In this document: one piece after another, positions 4,597 through 5,434 of the stretch | Layout: the number at the start of each line of letters is the position of its first letter | Position numbering within the stretch: the first letter of the stretch is position 1 | NCBI GenBank assembly: GCA_900554495.1 | Contig: USHR01000123.1 | Coordinates: 1 to 5,434 of the forward strand | Direction of reading: 5' to 3' | DNA: 5,434 nucleotides | From: an uncultured Collinsella sp. | GTDB lineage: Bacteria; Actinomycetota; Coriobacteriia; Coriobacteriales; Coriobacteriaceae | The notes under the pieces: model-generated | Told to the model about the DNA's origin: nothing | The model's database searches: none | What the model saw: the letters and a program-made list of their open reading frames with translations, nothing else | Program-made: the position numbers and the translations under genes

Positions 4597-5385
4597 TTAA
4601 CCAAACCAATGTTCAACTTCGGCGCGCGTGGGAATCGATTGCTGAGCGCCCAGGCGCGACACCGTCACTGCCGAGGCGCGAGCACCCGCAGCCATGCACT
4701 CAAAGAGCGGCAAGCCCTCTAGGCGAGCCGCCGCCAACGCGCCGATAAACGTATCGCCGGCGGCCGTGGTATCGACTACCGTACTCGAAAGTGCCGGCAT
4801 GCGCAGCAGCTCGCCGTCATCGCCGAGCGTAACCGACCCGGCGCCGCCCAACGTGATGACCGCAGCTCCGGCGCCCTTGTCGAGCAGCGCATTGAGCGCG
4901 GCGACGCAACTCGCATCATCCGTGGGCAGAATGCCCGTCAGCACCTGGCACTCGGTCTCGTTGGGGCAGACCAGGTCGACCGCGGACCAGGCCTCCGCAG
5001 GCACATCGCAGGCAGGCGCCGGATTAAAGACCGTATAGAACCCCAGCTCGTGAGCGCAAACAAGCGCCTCGGCCGTCGCCGCAAGGTCACATTCGCCCTG
5101 GGCGATAAAGACGCTTCCGGCAGCCGGGGCAATCTCGCTGGCGTCACTATCGAGTTCATCGGCCACCAGACGCCTCAGCGCGCGGGCAACGTCCTCGCCC
5201 GCAAGCGCATGGTTGGCGCCCGGCGACAGCACGATGCGGTTGTCTCCCTCGCAGCGAATGATGGTCGCCGTTCCCGTCTCCACATCATCGCGATGCACTA
5301 CAAAGTCACAGTCCACGCCGGCGTCTTGGAGCCCCGCCACGAGCGACGTGCCAAATGCGTCGCAGCCGACCGCGCCGATCATATG
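4597..5385 (-). CDS. rbsK: Ribokinase (PfkB family), N-terminus missing
   Basis: The genomic part encodes 262 residues. Compared with a ~305-residue ribokinase, about 55-60 N-terminal residues are missing, including the sugar-binding GGKGAN region. Ribokinase phosphorylates ribose to ribose 5-phosphate with ATP. Counting from the first genomic codon (His at 5385), NPAP is at 121-124, NETE at 142-145, and the anion hole with catalytic Asp is TTAAGDTF (206-213, D211). The tail SRLGAQQSIPTRAEV closely matches the ribokinase C-terminus, which favours ribokinase over other PfkB sugar kinases. The true start lies off the contig. A GTG at 5400 in the same frame is inside sequencing adapter and must not be used as a start; it yields the foreign residues MYKRQ. 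The gene ends 30 nt before the nucleoside hydrolase gene, its likely operon partner. Confidence 0.9.
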   Translation of the reverse strand, partial: HMIGAVGCDAFGTSLVAGLQDAGVDCDFVVHRDDVETGTATIIRCEGDNRIVLSPGANHALAGEDVARALRRLVADELDSDASEIAPAAGSVFIAQGECDLAATAEALVCAHELGFYTVFNPAPACDVPAEAWSAVDLVCPNETECQVLTGILPTDDASCVAALNALLDKGAGAAVITLGGAGSVTLGDDGELLRMPALSSTVVDTTAAGDTFIGALAAARLEGLPLFECMAAGARASAVTVSRLGAQQSIPTRAEVEHWFG

Positions 5386-5434
5386 CTGTCTCTTATACAC
5401 ATCTGACGCTGCCGACGACGGAGAGAGTGTAGAT
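5386..5434. other. Untrimmed Illumina Nextera adapter, index and P5 start
   Basis: The 33 bases 5386-5418 begin CTGTCTCTTATACACATCT and end GACGCTGCCGACGA. This is the reverse complement of the Nextera read 1 transposase adapter. The next 8 bases, CGGAGAGA (5419-5426), are the reverse complement of the i5 index TCTCTCCG, which I recall as S511. The final GTGTAGAT (5427-5434) is the start of the reversed P5 primer. The order and lengths fit a library read-through exactly. These bases are not part of the organism; the insert ends at 5385. Confidence 0.97.

Noticed and set aside
3541..4722. 393-codon plus-strand frame, the longest on that strand
   Set aside because: It covers the nucleoside hydrolase gene and the end of the ribokinase gene in antisense. 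The product is Arg/His/Gly-rich with no motif.

Overview
The window looks like one short GC-rich contig from a gut-type actinobacterium. Collinsella or another member of the Coriobacteriia is the best guess. This rests on GC-rich third codon positions, the gene mix (GH1 6-phospho-beta-glucosidase, DUF4867, LuxS, nucleoside hydrolase, ribokinase) and gaps filled with long palindromic hairpins. It is an impression from sequence style; I could not run a search.

Every gene I can support lies on the minus strand, so transcription runs from high to low coordinates. In transcription order these are: a ribokinase whose first ~55-60 residues are missing (4597-5385); a nucleoside hydrolase 30 nt downstream and probably in the same operon (3592-4566); luxS (3001-3489), closed by a good intrinsic terminator (2940-2970); a DUF4867 protein with its own leader and a corrected start (2221-2865); a 6-phospho-beta-glucosidase (445-1875); and the N-terminus of an unidentified membrane-anchored protein that runs off the left end (1-184). 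The reading frames on the plus strand are shadows of these genes.

The hydrolase and kinase form a short nucleoside salvage route: nucleoside to base plus ribose, then ribose to ribose 5-phosphate. LuxS recycles S-ribosylhomocysteine to homocysteine and the AI-2 precursor DPD. The glucosidase acts on PTS-imported aryl- or glucosyl-beta-glucosides, although no PTS gene is visible here. The role of DUF4867 is unknown.

The gaps are richer than the genes. 1991-2220 holds a 17-bp hairpin whose loop is complementary to its own flank, then two 81-bp-spaced inverted repeats made of four copies of one 17-nt motif. 338-451 is a long imperfect palindrome that contains the stop codon of the glucosidase gene. 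3512-3583 carries another inverted repeat.

The last 49 bases (5386-5434) are not genomic. They match the Illumina Nextera transposase adapter, an i5 index and the start of P5, so any protein call that begins in them is chimeric. I found no new defence system, mobile element with a transposase, CRISPR array or RNA gene. The palindromic repeats are the most promising undescribed material.
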